From contig JAEXAJ010000133.1 of the NCBI GenBank assembly GCA_023458215.1, positions 1 through 59,344 of the forward strand: a stretch of DNA of 59,344 nucleotides. Reading direction: 5' to 3'. Numbering within the stretch: the stretch's first letter is position 1; every line of letters starts with the position of its first letter. The notes under the pieces were generated by a model. It saw nothing but the letters and a program-made list of their open reading frames with translations. It did not search any database and had not been told where the DNA came from. The DNA comes from Bacteroidota bacterium. GTDB taxonomy: Bacteria; Bacteroidota; Bacteroidia; Bacteroidales; Bacteroidaceae. Of the stretch, positions 1 through 8,895 are shown in pieces. A program made the position numbers and the translations under genes.

Positions 1-2789
1 ACTATGATGATGACATCAAGCGTATCGATAACGAAATCGGCCAAATCAACAAAAGCCTCGATGAACTTAAAACCTCTATTGGCAACAATGGGATTAAAAG
101 TGTAACCTATGATGCAGCTACAGGAAAACTGACTATCGTTGATGCTAACGATAAGAGTTCTTCTTGTACAATTGCTCAGAACTTGCCTGAATATAAAGTA
201 GAAATTTCTGGCGGTAAGGTTGTATTGAAGAAGGATGGACAAGAAGTTTCTTCTGCAGACCTTCCAGCTGCAACTGCAGGTTTCGATCCTGCTAAATTGA
301 CTGTTAATTCTGCAGGTGAGGTATTGTATGATGGTACTAAGACTAATGTTAAAGTTCCGACTAGCAGCATTGCTGTAATAGAGAAAGACGGTGCAGTTGT
401 TGGCTATACTTTTACTATCAATGGTGTAGAATATCCTTTCTATGTAGCTGATGCTCTGCCTTTGACAAGCTTGGTTTTCAAACCGGCTGCTTATCTGAGC
501 GGTGTTGAGGCCATGAAGGCTGCTAACTTGACTTATACAAAGTGGGCAAAGAACGCATATACATTGAGTGCTGTTGGTGAAACTTGGCAAGCACCTGTTG
601 CAGCTGCTAAGGCTAGCAACATTACTCCTGATATGGTTGCTTACTATCATGTAAGCCCAATTGGCGTTACTATGAAACAAATCTCAAAGTTAATATTAAC
701 AGCTGACGATAAAGACTTCGTTGGTACTCGTGCTGCTTTTGCTATCGGTGACGTAGATTTGAGCAAATGTTCCATAGAAGATGGTCTTTTGAGAGTTGTA
801 TTTAATGGTAATAGCGAAGCTATCCAAAAGATAGATGCTTCTAAAATTACTGTGATGAACTTGAAAGCTACTGTTAATGTAAATGGTGGTAGCAAGACTA
901 TTCATTCTGATTATGCTGCTATCTACAAAACAGTAATGAAAGACTTCGTTTTGGCTAATGCTAAATCAACTGCTACTCCTGATAAGGCACACTTGTATGG
1001 CGCAGACAACAAACGCAATCTGATTGGTAAGGCTGAAGATGCAATCAAGGCTGACCCTATGTGTGAAGTTGCTTATGACAATACTAAGGGTATTGATTTG
1101 AAGGACTATGTTGAAACTCATTATAAAGAGTTTACTGACACAGAAAATACTCCGAGTGAACAGATTGGTGCTGAAAAAGCGCTTTCTAACGCTCAGTTGG
1201 CTGACTACGGCTTGAAACTGGTTTACTCTTTATCTGATTACTATCAAGGTGAAGAAAACAAGACTAACCAAAGCTCATTCGCTAAGTTGAACGGTAGTGT
1301 ATTGGTTGCAAGCATCGACGGTGTAACTGAAGCTCCTATCGCTGCTGTAGGTCGTATGCCTTTGGTTCGCGTAGAATTGCAAAGAATTTCTGACGGTGAA
1401 GTTGTAAATGTTGGTTGGATCAAGGTTAAGATCACAAGAGGTGATGTTGCCGGTCTTAACTGGACTAAGGATTGTGGTAACTTCAACTTGAGCTGCAACG
1501 ATCAAACGTACTCTGTACAATACATGGAAATGAACGTTAATATCTATCAGAAGCTTGGTTTAACTAAGGCTGACTTCCATGCAATCTATGAATTGGATGT
1601 AAATGCAAGTGGAAATGCTAACCTGAAGACTACTGATGATGGTGTTGTTGCTCCGTTGACTGATGCTGATGCAGATCGTGAAACTATCTGTTTGAAGTGG
1701 ACTTTGACTCCGTTTGATGCATTGAACGCAATCCAAAAGAAAGATGGTAAAGTAACTGCTACAGCTACTTACAAACCGAAGAATGATGATTCTCGTGGTA
1801 ATGTAACTATTACATTCAATGCTGTTGTTAATGCTCCTTCTGCAAGCTTCGATGCTGGTAGCAAGATCGCTGAATACTGGTATAATACTATGACTGGCAT
1901 CAGAATCAACACTGTAGTTCCTGGTACATTGACTAATGACTGTGCATTCGTTTCTGATATGGATAACGTATTCGTAGGTAACGAGCCTTCATTCAAGTTG
2001 AACAATACTGCAAGTGAAGACTTCCAAATTAAGAACGTAAGATACAAGTATATCTTTGCTAGCAAGAACGAAAAGGTTGAAGCTTTGGGTAATGACGGTG
2101 TGACTTATGTACTGCACGTTGCAAGTGAAACTTTACTGCAAGCTGCTCCGAAGGGTACAGTTGCTTATAAAGATGTAGCTAAGATTAATCAAGCTACTGG
2201 AGAAATAGCATACCAAGACAATGCTGTTGCTAAAGCTATCTTGAATACTTACTCTCATAGCGAGACTCCGTTCAGCGCTAAGGTTGATGTTATCTTGACT
2301 AACAAGTGTGAGATGAACTTACCGATGACTGATGGTGAATTCGATGCAGCATTCTTGCGTCCTGTTAACGTATTCCCGAACACTGGCAAGTATTTCGTGG
2401 ATGGTAAAGATGCAGGTTCTTCAGTGAAGATGCTTGACTTGGTTTACCTGACTGACTGGAGAGATTACAAGTTCGAAAAGACTGCTGATTACGACGGAAC
2501 TACTTACTATAATTATTATGGTGTACAATCTATCGCAATTGACAAGGCTAACATTACTTGTGACTTGAATAAGGGTGACTTGGAAACTCAGAAGTTAGCT
2601 AAAGTAACTGACCAGATCGTTATTGATCAGACAGGTGCTAATGCTCATCCTTACGGTACTATTACTTATACTAACAACACTAATAACGTTCAGGCATTCA
2701 AAGTTAAGATTCCTGTAATAGTTACTTATAAGTGGGGTACTGTGAAGACTGCAGTTTACATGGAAATCAAGAAAACTGAAGGAAACTAA
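1..2789 (+). CDS. Large surface protein, S-layer-like, partial at its 5' end
   Basis: The reading frame is open at the left edge of the window (frame of base 3) and stops with TAA at 2787-2789, so the signal peptide and true start lie outside. The first visible residues (YDDDIKRIDNEIGQINKSL) form a short coiled coil of the kind seen near the N-terminus of Bacteroides surface lipoproteins with DUF4988-like regions. The remaining ~900 residues are beta-rich, nearly cysteine-free and lack any catalytic motif I recognise. Codon use is strongly biased to GCT, GTT, ACT, GGT and AAC, unlike most neighbours, which suggests very high expression. An OmpA-family gene follows. A large surface protein paired with an OmpA-like protein recalls the S-layer-like BT1927 family of B. 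thetaiotaomicron; that link is inference, not a sequence match I could run. Confidence 0.6.
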   Translation, partial: YDDDIKRIDNEIGQINKSLDELKTSIGNNGIKSVTYDAATGKLTIVDANDKSSSCTIAQNLPEYKVEISGGKVVLKKDGQEVSSADLPAATAGFDPAKLTVNSAGEVLYDGTKTNVKVPTSSIAVIEKDGAVVGYTFTINGVEYPFYVADALPLTSLVFKPAAYLSGVEAMKAANLTYTKWAKNAYTLSAVGETWQAPVAAAKASNITPDMVAYYHVSPIGVTMKQISKLILTADDKDFVGTRAAFAIGDVDLSKCSIEDGLLRVVFNGNSEAIQKIDASKITVMNLKATVNVNGGSKTIHSDYAAIYKTVMKDFVLANAKSTATPDKAHLYGADNKRNLIGKAEDAIKADPMCEVAYDNTKGIDLKDYVETHYKEFTDTENTPSEQIGAEKALSNAQLADYGLKLVYSLSDYYQGEENKTNQSSFAKLNGSVLVASIDGVTEAPIAAVGRMPLVRVELQRISDGEVVNVGWIKVKITRGDVAGLNWTKDCGNFNLSCNDQTYSVQYMEMNVNIYQKLGLTKADFHAIYELDVNASGNANLKTTDDGVVAPLTDADADRETICLKWTLTPFDALNAIQKKDGKVTATATYKPKNDDSRGNVTITFNAVVNAPSASFDAGSKIAEYWYNTMTGIRINTVVPGTLTNDCAFVSDMDNVFVGNEPSFKLNNTASEDFQIKNVRYKYIFASKNEKVEALGNDGVTYVLHVASETLLQAAPKGTVAYKDVAKINQATGEIAYQDNAVAKAILNTYSHSETPFSAKVDVILTNKCEMNLPMTDGEFDAAFLRPVNVFPNTGKYFVDGKDAGSSVKMLDLVYLTDWRDYKFEKTADYDGTTYYNYYGVQSIAIDKANITCDLNKGDLETQKLAKVTDQIVIDQTGANAHPYGTITYTNNTNNVQAFKVKIPVIVTYKWGTVKTAVYMEIKKTEGN

Positions 2790-2885
2790 TTCTGGATCTC
2801 AATATAACCAGTAATATATAAAGAAAACTCGTCTGCGAAGATAGGTCTCACTTTCACAATCGTGAAAAGTAAAACATGTTATGAT

Positions 2886-2920
2886 GGAGGATGTCCCAAG
2901 CGGGGGCATCCTCTTTTTTT
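2886..2920 (+). terminator. Rho-independent terminator after the surface-protein gene
   Basis: A stem GAGGATGTCCC / GGGGCATCCTC with a short AAGC loop (2887-2913) is followed by a run of seven T. It sits about 100 bases after the surface-protein stop and before the OmpA gene, so the two genes are probably separate transcripts or only partly coupled. Confidence 0.8.
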
Positions 2921-2973
2921 CATGATTTTACTTTTTCAGACTACAGTTTCATTACTTATAAAAACAATTGATT

Positions 2974-4098
2974 ATGAAATTCAAAAGAAATATTTTGCTT
3001 TTTGCTTTAAGCCTGAGTACACTGACTGCTTTGGGGCAAACAACTCCTTCAATACAGAAAAACGAAGGAGAAGGGACTGATTTTATTCCCCATTGGTATA
3101 TGCAAGTTCAGGCAGGTGCTGCCCAGACAGTGGGCGAAACCGGACTAGAAAAACTGATCTCTCCAGCTGCAGCTCTTTCTGCCGGATACAAGTTTACCTC
3201 CTTGTGGGGAATACGTGCGGGTATAAGTGGATGGCAAGCAAAAGGCACATGGGCAGTTCTTCCGGATGCTTATAAGTTTAACTTTCTGCAAGGAAATATA
3301 GATGCGACGCTCGATTTGAGTAATCTGTTTTGCCATTATAACTCCAAACGATTTTTTAATGCGTATATGTTCGCGGGCGTAGGTGTTAACGGAGCATTCA
3401 ATAACGACGATGCCATTGCATTAGATGATGCCGGTTATCATGGGGAGTATTTGTGGAAAGGTAAAAAAGTATTTTTAGCCGGTAGAGGCGGGCTGGGTGC
3501 AAACATGCGCTTAAGCAACCATGTCTTCTTCAACCTCGAAGTAAATGCAAACATCCTTTCTGATAAATTCAACTCTAAAAAAGCCGATAATGCGGATTGG
3601 CAGTTCAATGCGTTGGCCGGATTTACTTTTAAGTTCGGGAAAAACAGTAAAAAAGCAAATGTTGTGCGTTATGAAACAGCCCCGTTGCCTGTGGAAGTGG
3701 TGCAAGAGGTTGAAAAAGAAGTGATAGCACCGGTCGAGGAGAAGAAAACCGAAGTGAAGGAAGAGATAAAACCATGGACCGAGAATATCTTTTTCAAAAT
3801 AAATTCTGCCGTCATCCGTCCGTCTGAAGAGAATAAACTATTGAATTTGATAGCTTACTTAAAGAAAAATACAGCCGTGAAAGTTTCTGTTTGCGGATAT
3901 GCCGATAAGGCAACCGGTACGGCTGCCATTAACATGCGCTTATCCATGCAGCGTGCGCAAGCGGTGGCAAAAGCATTGAAGAATAATGGTATTGCCTCGG
4001 ACAGAATCATACTCGATTATAAGGGAGATACAGTTCAACCTTTCTCGCTGAATGAAGAGAACCGCGTAGCCATCTGTGTCACCGATAAGATAAATTAA
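2974..4098 (+). CDS. OmpA-family outer-membrane protein
   Basis: The ATG at 2974 is preferred over an in-frame TTG at 2968 because it gives a clean signal peptide (MKFKRNILLFALSLSTLTALGQ). Residues ~30-225 are a beta-barrel-like region with alternating hydrophobic strands. A charged linker rich in VEKEV/EEKKTEV follows at ~240-265, then a C-terminal OmpA domain (~270-374) with the peptidoglycan-binding signature region GYADKATGTAAINMRLSMQRA. The family anchors the outer membrane to peptidoglycan. It follows a large, probably abundant surface protein and may be its membrane partner. Length (~374 aa) is normal for Bacteroidales OmpA proteins. Confidence 0.85.
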   Translation: MKFKRNILLFALSLSTLTALGQTTPSIQKNEGEGTDFIPHWYMQVQAGAAQTVGETGLEKLISPAAALSAGYKFTSLWGIRAGISGWQAKGTWAVLPDAYKFNFLQGNIDATLDLSNLFCHYNSKRFFNAYMFAGVGVNGAFNNDDAIALDDAGYHGEYLWKGKKVFLAGRGGLGANMRLSNHVFFNLEVNANILSDKFNSKKADNADWQFNALAGFTFKFGKNSKKANVVRYETAPLPVEVVQEVEKEVIAPVEEKKTEVKEEIKPWTENIFFKINSAVIRPSEENKLLNLIAYLKKNTAVKVSVCGYADKATGTAAINMRLSMQRAQAVAKALKNNGIASDRIILDYKGDTVQPFSLNEENRVAICVTDKIN

Positions 4099-4132
4099 TA
4101 CCTTCATCCGTCCTACGTATGATATAAATCCC

Positions 4133-4140
4133 TATCTTTG
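4133..4140 (+). promoter_or_regulatory. Probable -7 promoter box of glyS
   Basis: TATCTTTG matches the Bacteroidales -7 consensus TAnnTTTG and lies 52 bases before the glyS ATG. A clear -33 TTTG is not visible, so the call rests on the -7 box and its position. Confidence 0.5.
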
Positions 4141-4192
4141 TGGCGCTTTTTAGCTAAAAATAAGATTCAAATTAATTTAGATACAACAGAAA

Positions 4193-5734
4193 ATGGCACA
4201 AGAAGACGTTTTTAAGAAACTCGTATCGCACTGCAAGGAATATGGTTTTGTATTCCCCAGCAGTGATATTTACGACGGACTGGGAGCCGTATATGACTAC
4301 GGCCAGATGGGTGTGGAACTGAAAAATAACATCAAGCAATACTGGTGGCAAAGTATGGTGCTGCTGCATGAGAACATTGTCGGCATTGATTCAGCCATCT
4401 TTATGCACCCCACTATCTGGAAAGCCAGCGGACACGTGGACGCTTTCAATGATCCTTTGATTGACAATAAAGATTCCAAAAAACGCTATCGTGCCGATGT
4501 GTTGGTCGAAGATCAGCTTGCCAAGTATGACGACAAGATCAACAAGGAAGTAGCCAAAGCTGCCAAGAAGTTCGGTGATGCTTTTGATGAAGCACAGTTC
4601 CGCAATACGAACGGTCGTGTACTGGAGAATCAAGCCAAGCGTGACGCTCTGCACGAACGTTTTGCCAAAGCTTTGAATGATAATAACCTTGACGAACTTC
4701 GCCAGATTATTCTGGATGAAGAAATTGTTTGTCCTATCAGTGGAACAAAGAACTGGACAGAGGTACGTCAGTTTAACTTGATGTTCTCTACCGAAATGGG
4801 TTCTACCAGCGACGGCGCTATGAAGATCTATCTTCGTCCGGAGACGGCACAGGGTATTTTCGTAAACTACCTGAATGTACAGAAGACCGGTCGTATGAAG
4901 ATACCTTTCGGTATTGCCCAGATTGGTAAAGCATTCCGTAACGAAATCGTGGCACGTCAGTTCATCTTCCGTATGCGTGAGTTCGAACAGATGGAAATGC
5001 AGTTCTTCGTAAAACCGGGAACAGAACTCGATTGGTTTGCCAAGTGGAAAGAAATCCGCTTGAAATGGCATAAAGCACTTGGTTTCGGTGATGACCATTA
5101 CCGTTACCACGACCATGATAAGTTGGCTCACTATGCCAATGCGGCTACAGATATTGAGTTCCTGATGCCGTTCGGCTTCAAAGAAGTAGAAGGTGTTCAT
5201 AGCCGCACGAACTTCGACTTGTCTCAACACGAGAAGTTCTCCGGAAAGAACATCAAGTATTTCGATCCCGAAACCAACGAAAGCTATGTACCTTACGTAA
5301 TCGAAACCTCTATCGGTGTAGACCGTATGTTCCTCAGCATCATGTCCGCTTCTTATTGTGAAGAGCAACTGGAGAACGGTGAGTCTCGCGTTGTATTGAG
5401 ATTGCCTGCTGCACTGGCACCGGTGAAACTGGCTGTTATGCCGTTGATCAAGAAAGACGGTCTGCCCGAGAAAGCACGCGAAATCATTGACGACCTGAAG
5501 TTCCACTTCCATTGCCAATACGATGAGAAAGACTCTATTGGTAAACGTTACCGTCGTCAAGACGCCATCGGTACCCCGTTCTGCGTAACGGTAGACCATC
5601 AGACTCTCGAAGATAACTGCGTGACTTTGCGTAACCGTGACACCATGGAGCAGGAACGCGTGGCTATTTCTGAACTGAACAATATCATTGCAGACCGTGT
5701 CAGCATCACATCGTTGCTGAAGACATTGCAATAA
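4193..5734 (+). CDS. glyS: Glycyl-tRNA synthetase (class II, single-chain alpha2 type)
   Basis: The 513-residue protein begins MAQEDVFKKLVSHCKEYGF and carries the class II core: motif 1 region near SSDIYDGLGAVYDYGQMG, motif 2 around FRNEIVARQFIFRMREFEQMEM, and motif 3 around SIGVDRMFLSIM. The insert and C-terminal anticodon-binding domain (~395-510; AALAPVKLAVMPL onward) are complete. It charges tRNA-Gly in the cytoplasm. Length and domain order match the eukaryote/archaeal-like homodimeric GlyRS used by Bacteroidetes rather than the alpha2beta2 E. coli form. A -7 box lies just upstream; the FKBP-like gene follows 26 bases after the stop and is probably cotranscribed. Confidence 0.95.
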   Translation: MAQEDVFKKLVSHCKEYGFVFPSSDIYDGLGAVYDYGQMGVELKNNIKQYWWQSMVLLHENIVGIDSAIFMHPTIWKASGHVDAFNDPLIDNKDSKKRYRADVLVEDQLAKYDDKINKEVAKAAKKFGDAFDEAQFRNTNGRVLENQAKRDALHERFAKALNDNNLDELRQIILDEEIVCPISGTKNWTEVRQFNLMFSTEMGSTSDGAMKIYLRPETAQGIFVNYLNVQKTGRMKIPFGIAQIGKAFRNEIVARQFIFRMREFEQMEMQFFVKPGTELDWFAKWKEIRLKWHKALGFGDDHYRYHDHDKLAHYANAATDIEFLMPFGFKEVEGVHSRTNFDLSQHEKFSGKNIKYFDPETNESYVPYVIETSIGVDRMFLSIMSASYCEEQLENGESRVVLRLPAALAPVKLAVMPLIKKDGLPEKAREIIDDLKFHFHCQYDEKDSIGKRYRRQDAIGTPFCVTVDHQTLEDNCVTLRNRDTMEQERVAISELNNIIADRVSITSLLKTLQ

Positions 5735-5760
5735 TAAATAATTTCAAAATTAATAGTTAG

Positions 5761-6396
5761 ATGAAGAAAACCATCCTTTTGTTTTTGCCTTTCTTGTTGT
5801 TTCTGGCAGGTGCATTTGTTTCTTGTGAGGAAGTGAAAGAAGCAGGTAAGTATGATAACTGGAAAGAACGTAATCAGGCATTTATTGACTCAATAAAGCG
5901 TGAGACAGGTGAGGTATACGTAGCTACAATGGAGGACTTAGAGAAGGTTCCCGAAGGCGATTTGTTTGCTATTGAAACCACAGCCGGTACTAGTAATGGG
6001 CGTCAATATGTCTATTGTAAGAAACTGGTGTCAAACACTACTGGCGAACTTCCTATTTTTACGAGTAATGTGACCACCTACTATTATGGTACTTACATTA
6101 CAGGCGATGAATTTGATGGTTGCTTCAAAGGCTATGGCGCACTCGACCGGATTATTACAAAACCATTGGAGAAAAAGCCGACGGACTTTGATGCCACTTC
6201 TTCCTTTGCGGTTAGTGGTGTAGTTGCAGGTTGGACAGCTGCTTTGCAGTATATGCGTGTAGGTGAACGTTGGATGTTGTATATTCCATGGGAAAGTGGA
6301 TATGGAACATCGGATTATACTCCGTATGGTTCCACTAAAACAATACCGGGCCATTCTGTATTAACGTTCGATTTGATATTGAAAAGCGTAAATTAA
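5761..6396 (+). CDS. FKBP-like peptidyl-prolyl isomerase-type lipoprotein
   Basis: The signal peptide MKKTILLFLPFLLFLAGAFVSC has its lipobox cysteine at residue 22, so the protein is probably lipid-anchored. The region ~95-210 shows the FKBP pattern: TTYYYGTYITGDEFDG (VxYxGxxxdGxxFD-like), VAGWTAALQYMRVGERWMLYIPWESGYG, and a final VLTFDLILKSV strand. Such proteins assist folding of secreted proteins; activity here is not proven, and several typical FKBP active-site aromatics cannot be assigned with certainty. It follows glyS closely and is closed by a strong terminator. Confidence 0.75.
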   Translation: MKKTILLFLPFLLFLAGAFVSCEEVKEAGKYDNWKERNQAFIDSIKRETGEVYVATMEDLEKVPEGDLFAIETTAGTSNGRQYVYCKKLVSNTTGELPIFTSNVTTYYYGTYITGDEFDGCFKGYGALDRIITKPLEKKPTDFDATSSFAVSGVVAGWTAALQYMRVGERWMLYIPWESGYGTSDYTPYGSTKTIPGHSVLTFDLILKSVN

Positions 6397-6419
6397 AAGT
6401 TGCGTCTTTATATGATACA

Positions 6420-6463
6420 CAAAGTCAGTGTTCGGTTATCCTGAACACTGACTTTGTTTTTTT
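6420..6463 (+). terminator. Rho-independent terminator after the FKBP-like gene
   Basis: A long perfect stem AAAGTCAGTGTTC / GAACACTGACTTT (6421-6455) is followed by a T-rich run. It ends the glyS-FKBP transcript directly before the left end of the first VirE/HU module. Confidence 0.9.
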
Positions 6464-6465
6464 GT

Positions 6466-6550
6466 TTCAGTGCTTTCAGCCTTCTATATCCCCCTGATAG
6501 TGGTCTTTCTGACTGAAGGCGAAGCCTGAAAGGGCTTTTCCGGCTTTCAG
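6466..6550. repeat. Left end repeat of VirE/HU module 1
   Basis: An outer motif TTCAGTGCTTTCAGCCT (from 6466) is followed by a hairpin CTGAAAG / CTTTCAG (6526-6532 and 6544-6550) just beyond the VirE-like stop. The reverse complement of 8898-8981 shows the same order and near-equal length: outer motif TTCAGTACCTTCAGCCT, then a CTTTCAG-type hairpin. The span is 85 bases here and 84 on the right. Confidence 0.6.
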
Positions 6551-6564
6551 TTTACATGTCTTTG

Positions 6565-7890
6565 TCAGCGCCGTACTACTTTATACACATTTCCATACTC
6601 AGTATGCTTGCGTACCATTCCTATCCCCGTCAGCATTTGTGCAAAACGATTAGGGCTATATCCGCGCATGGCGGCGGGGTTATGTTTTTGAAGCTCTTTG
6701 AAGATATCTGCTGCTGTCATGTCCATGCTTTTCTCAGTCGGTTCCGCAGCACGGAAGTAGCTGTGGAAGACATCTTCTGCTGGACAAGTGCGGTAGAATG
6801 CCGTGTTGTGCTGCTGCAAGGTTAGTTCTTCTTCTTTCGTATACCAATAACGCTCTCCTGCTGCTAGTTCCGCTTTTAACTGGGCAAATATCTGTGCATG
6901 GTCTATATTCGTGCAATCAATGCTACGCTTCACTTCGATGCAAAGGAAACGGCGGCTACCGGTAGGGTCAGTCAGCAGGTCGAAGCGGTTTGAAGTGCCG
7001 ATGAACGATGCGATGCGGGGCAGGTTGCGGTAGTTATGCTGATAGGCTTTGCAGATATTCAAATTCGCCATCTGCATCAGGTTCTTGAGCATGGGCATCT
7101 TCTCTGAGGAATATTTGTCGAATTCATCCATATTGATAAGCCCCATCTCCGCTAGTAGGCGTTCTGCCTGTCCCTGCGAGGTAAGTTTCAGATTGTCTGT
7201 ATAGTAACGTTGCAGCACTTCGGGCATCAATGCTTTACAGAAAGTGGATTTCAACCGTCCTTGTTCGCTGCTTACCAATATGGGTGCTACGCTATTGGCA
7301 TGGATACCTGTTGTTCCCAGCCATTGGGCGGTAAGTCCCAGCATCCAACGATGAAAGCTTTGTACCCAAATCGGGGTGTCGGATACTCTGCGGGCAAGCT
7401 CTGCCAGGCGGTCAATGCCGTCCCATGCGGGCAGTTCTTCCATATACAGTTTGAAAGGGTGATACTCAGCTACACAGGTGGAGTAGATATACCGGCTCAC
7501 GTCTTTGTCCCAACAGGCAATGCCTTGGGTGTGGGCTTCCATGCAGAAGGTGTTCAGTTCGCGCTTTCCGATGGGGCGGAAAGCACAGCCGTGACCGTTG
7601 GTTGGGCGAAATTCTGTTTCTTCGGTCAGCACATTGTACCGGAAGTCGTAATTGCCAAGTAGAAAGGTGTTGACTTTTTCCGTCAGACAAGTTACGGGTG
7701 TGTGTTGCTCTTTCCCGCACTTTTTCGACGGGACGTTTTCAAGTAGTCCGGCGGTTACAAAAAATCCGGTACTTGCATGTGGCTCTTGCGGCGGTGTGTT
7801 CGTTTCTTTTGCTGCATTTTCTGTGTGTAATCTCTGCTTTTGCCGGTTCAGTAACAGTCCGGCAAACATTTTTCTTAGTTTTTCTACCAT
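6565..7890 (-). CDS. VirE/VapE-like AAA+ ATPase (primase-helicase type), short form
   Basis: The 441-residue protein has a VirE/VapE (PF05272-type) ATPase core: Walker A SSEQGRLKSTFC (~205-215), Walker B GLINMDEFDKY (~247-257), sensor SFIGTSN, and an arginine-finger-like TDPTGSRRFLCIEV. A small C-terminal DUF3874-type winged domain (~385-441) follows. The N-terminal ~60 residues are low-complexity and there is no BT4734-type N-terminal domain, unlike the 698-residue paralogue at 48378-50471. In phages and plasmids this family serves as a replicative primase/helicase; despite the name there is no sign of a virulence role. It is divergent from an HU-HIG gene across a dyad array. No recombinase is adjacent. 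Confidence 0.8.
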   Translation of the reverse strand: MVEKLRKMFAGLLLNRQKQRLHTENAAKETNTPPQEPHASTGFFVTAGLLENVPSKKCGKEQHTPVTCLTEKVNTFLLGNYDFRYNVLTEETEFRPTNGHGCAFRPIGKRELNTFCMEAHTQGIACWDKDVSRYIYSTCVAEYHPFKLYMEELPAWDGIDRLAELARRVSDTPIWVQSFHRWMLGLTAQWLGTTGIHANSVAPILVSSEQGRLKSTFCKALMPEVLQRYYTDNLKLTSQGQAERLLAEMGLINMDEFDKYSSEKMPMLKNLMQMANLNICKAYQHNYRNLPRIASFIGTSNRFDLLTDPTGSRRFLCIEVKRSIDCTNIDHAQIFAQLKAELAAGERYWYTKEEELTLQQHNTAFYRTCPAEDVFHSYFRAAEPTEKSMDMTAADIFKELQKHNPAAMRGYSPNRFAQMLTGIGMVRKHTEYGNVYKVVRR

Positions 7891-8033
7891 AGTTTTTGTT
7901 GTTTTAGTGAATGTTTATGCCCCGAAGTTACTACATGCGGATAGCCGATTGCAAATAATCTATGAAGAAATAATTAATTATCTGCTGCTACGATAAACAC
8001 ATGCTTTTATGCTGTTATCCATTATCTTTTAGC

Positions 8034-8041
8034 TACTTTTG
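8034..8041 (+). promoter_or_regulatory. -7 box of the first HU-HIG gene
   Basis: TACTTTTG fits TAnnTTTG. Its last base is 20 bases before the first dyad of the 8062-8139 array, exactly the geometry seen in module 2. No convincing -33 TTTG lies at the expected spacing. Confidence 0.5.
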
Positions 8042-8061
8042 TACATGCATTTGTCGGCGAC

Positions 8062-8139
8062 CGACCAAGGTCGAACGAATTTCCGACCTTGGTCGATGGA
8101 TTGTTTAACCTTGGTCGGCAGATTGCTCGACCTTGGTCG
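8062..8139. repeat. Four 12-base dyads at 22-base pitch
   Basis: CGACCAAGGTCG (8062-8073), CGACCTTGGTCG (8084-8095), TAACCTTGGTCG (8106-8117) and CGACCTTGGTCG (8128-8139) start exactly 22 bases apart. Three are perfect inverted repeats around a two-base centre and one has a two-base change in one arm. About two helical turns separate the sites, so a protein would meet them on one face of the DNA. They look like an operator or iteron-type array; the binder is unknown, and the adjacent HU-HIG or VirE-like protein is the obvious candidate. Confidence 0.85.
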
Positions 8140-8222
8140 GTCGATGATGATTGCTTATGTAAAACACGGTAATCCCATCTGTGTAACGGGATGATAGTAT
8201 GTATCTTATAAACGAATAGAAT

Positions 8223-8867
8223 ATGGCTATACTTTTTGAATGGTATGAAAACCCGGTGGCACCGCATCAGCCGAAGAAGAAAAGACTCCATGCACGCATT
8301 ATACTGAATGGGAAGGTGGAGACGAGAGAATTGAGGGCGATTATCCAAAAACGCAGTTCGCTGTCCGAGGCGGATGTATCGGCGGTGCTCGATGCGCTGA
8401 ACGATGTAATGGGAGATGAACTTCGCGAAGGGAGGCAGGTGCATCTCGATGGCATCGGTTACTTCTATCCCTCGCTGGAATGTACCGAAGAGATAACCCC
8501 CGATACGCCACGACGTAACGAGAAGGTAAAGTTGAAAGCTATCCAGTTCCGTTCGGACCAGAAGTTGAAAGACTCCATCGGTCCGGTGAAGCTACAACAT
8601 AGCAAGTACTCGCATCACTCCGGCAATTTGTCTGAAGTAGAGATAGATATGCGCCTTAAAGAGTACTTCACTACCCATCAGGTATTGACGAGAAGAAGTT
8701 TCCAGGGGCTTTGCGGGTTGACCAAGACCACGGCCACCGACCGTCTGCGCAAGTTGCGCGAAGCCGGAAAACTGAAGAATATCGGACTGAGGACACAACC
8801 CATTTATGTGCCGATGCCGGGATATTACGGTGTGTCGCGCGATACGGTTGCTACATCGCCCGAATGA
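8223..8867 (+). CDS. HU-HIG family DNA-binding protein with C-terminal winged-helix-like domain
   Basis: Residues ~1-125 form an HU-like (HU-HIG) domain: MAILFEWYENP start, RIILNGKVETRELRAIIQ, then SEADVSAVLDALNDVMGDEL and the GRQVHLDGIGYFYPSLE segment typical of HU/IHF beta-arms. Residues ~140-200 (LSEVEIDMRLKEYFTTHQVLTRRSFQGLCGLTKTTATDRLRKL) look like a winged helix-turn-helix. It is similar along its length to the protein at 50873-51496. The family bends or binds DNA. Its position beside the dyad array suggests it may bind those sites, which is inference. Confidence 0.85.
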   Translation: MAILFEWYENPVAPHQPKKKRLHARIILNGKVETRELRAIIQKRSSLSEADVSAVLDALNDVMGDELREGRQVHLDGIGYFYPSLECTEEITPDTPRRNEKVKLKAIQFRSDQKLKDSIGPVKLQHSKYSHHSGNLSEVEIDMRLKEYFTTHQVLTRRSFQGLCGLTKTTATDRLRKLREAGKLKNIGLRTQPIYVPMPGYYGVSRDTVATSPE

Positions 8868-8895
8868 TGAGGGAATAATCGGGGTGTGTGGCCCC

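Larger units (their letters stand above)
7891..8222. promoter_or_regulatory. Divergent regulatory region of VirE/HU module 1
   Basis: This 332-base gap between the two divergent genes holds a plus-strand -7 box at 8034-8041, then a four-site dyad array at 8062-8139, then an 83-base leader up to the HU-HIG ATG. No clear TAnnTTTG box for the minus-strand VirE-like gene was found. Confidence 0.6.

Noticed and set aside
4391..5731. 446-codon open frame antisense to glyS
   Set aside because: It lies entirely within glyS, reads as low-quality cysteine- and histidine-rich protein, and arises from the codon bias of glyS.
6565..7890. Virulence gene, from the VirE/VapE name
   Set aside because: The name is historical. 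The visible motifs are those of a replication-type ATPase and nothing in the neighbourhood suggests virulence.
8062..8139. CRISPR array
   Set aside because: The repeat units are only 12-16 bases, the spacers are 6-10 bases, and no cas gene is present; the same holds for 50690-50771 and 33321-33388.
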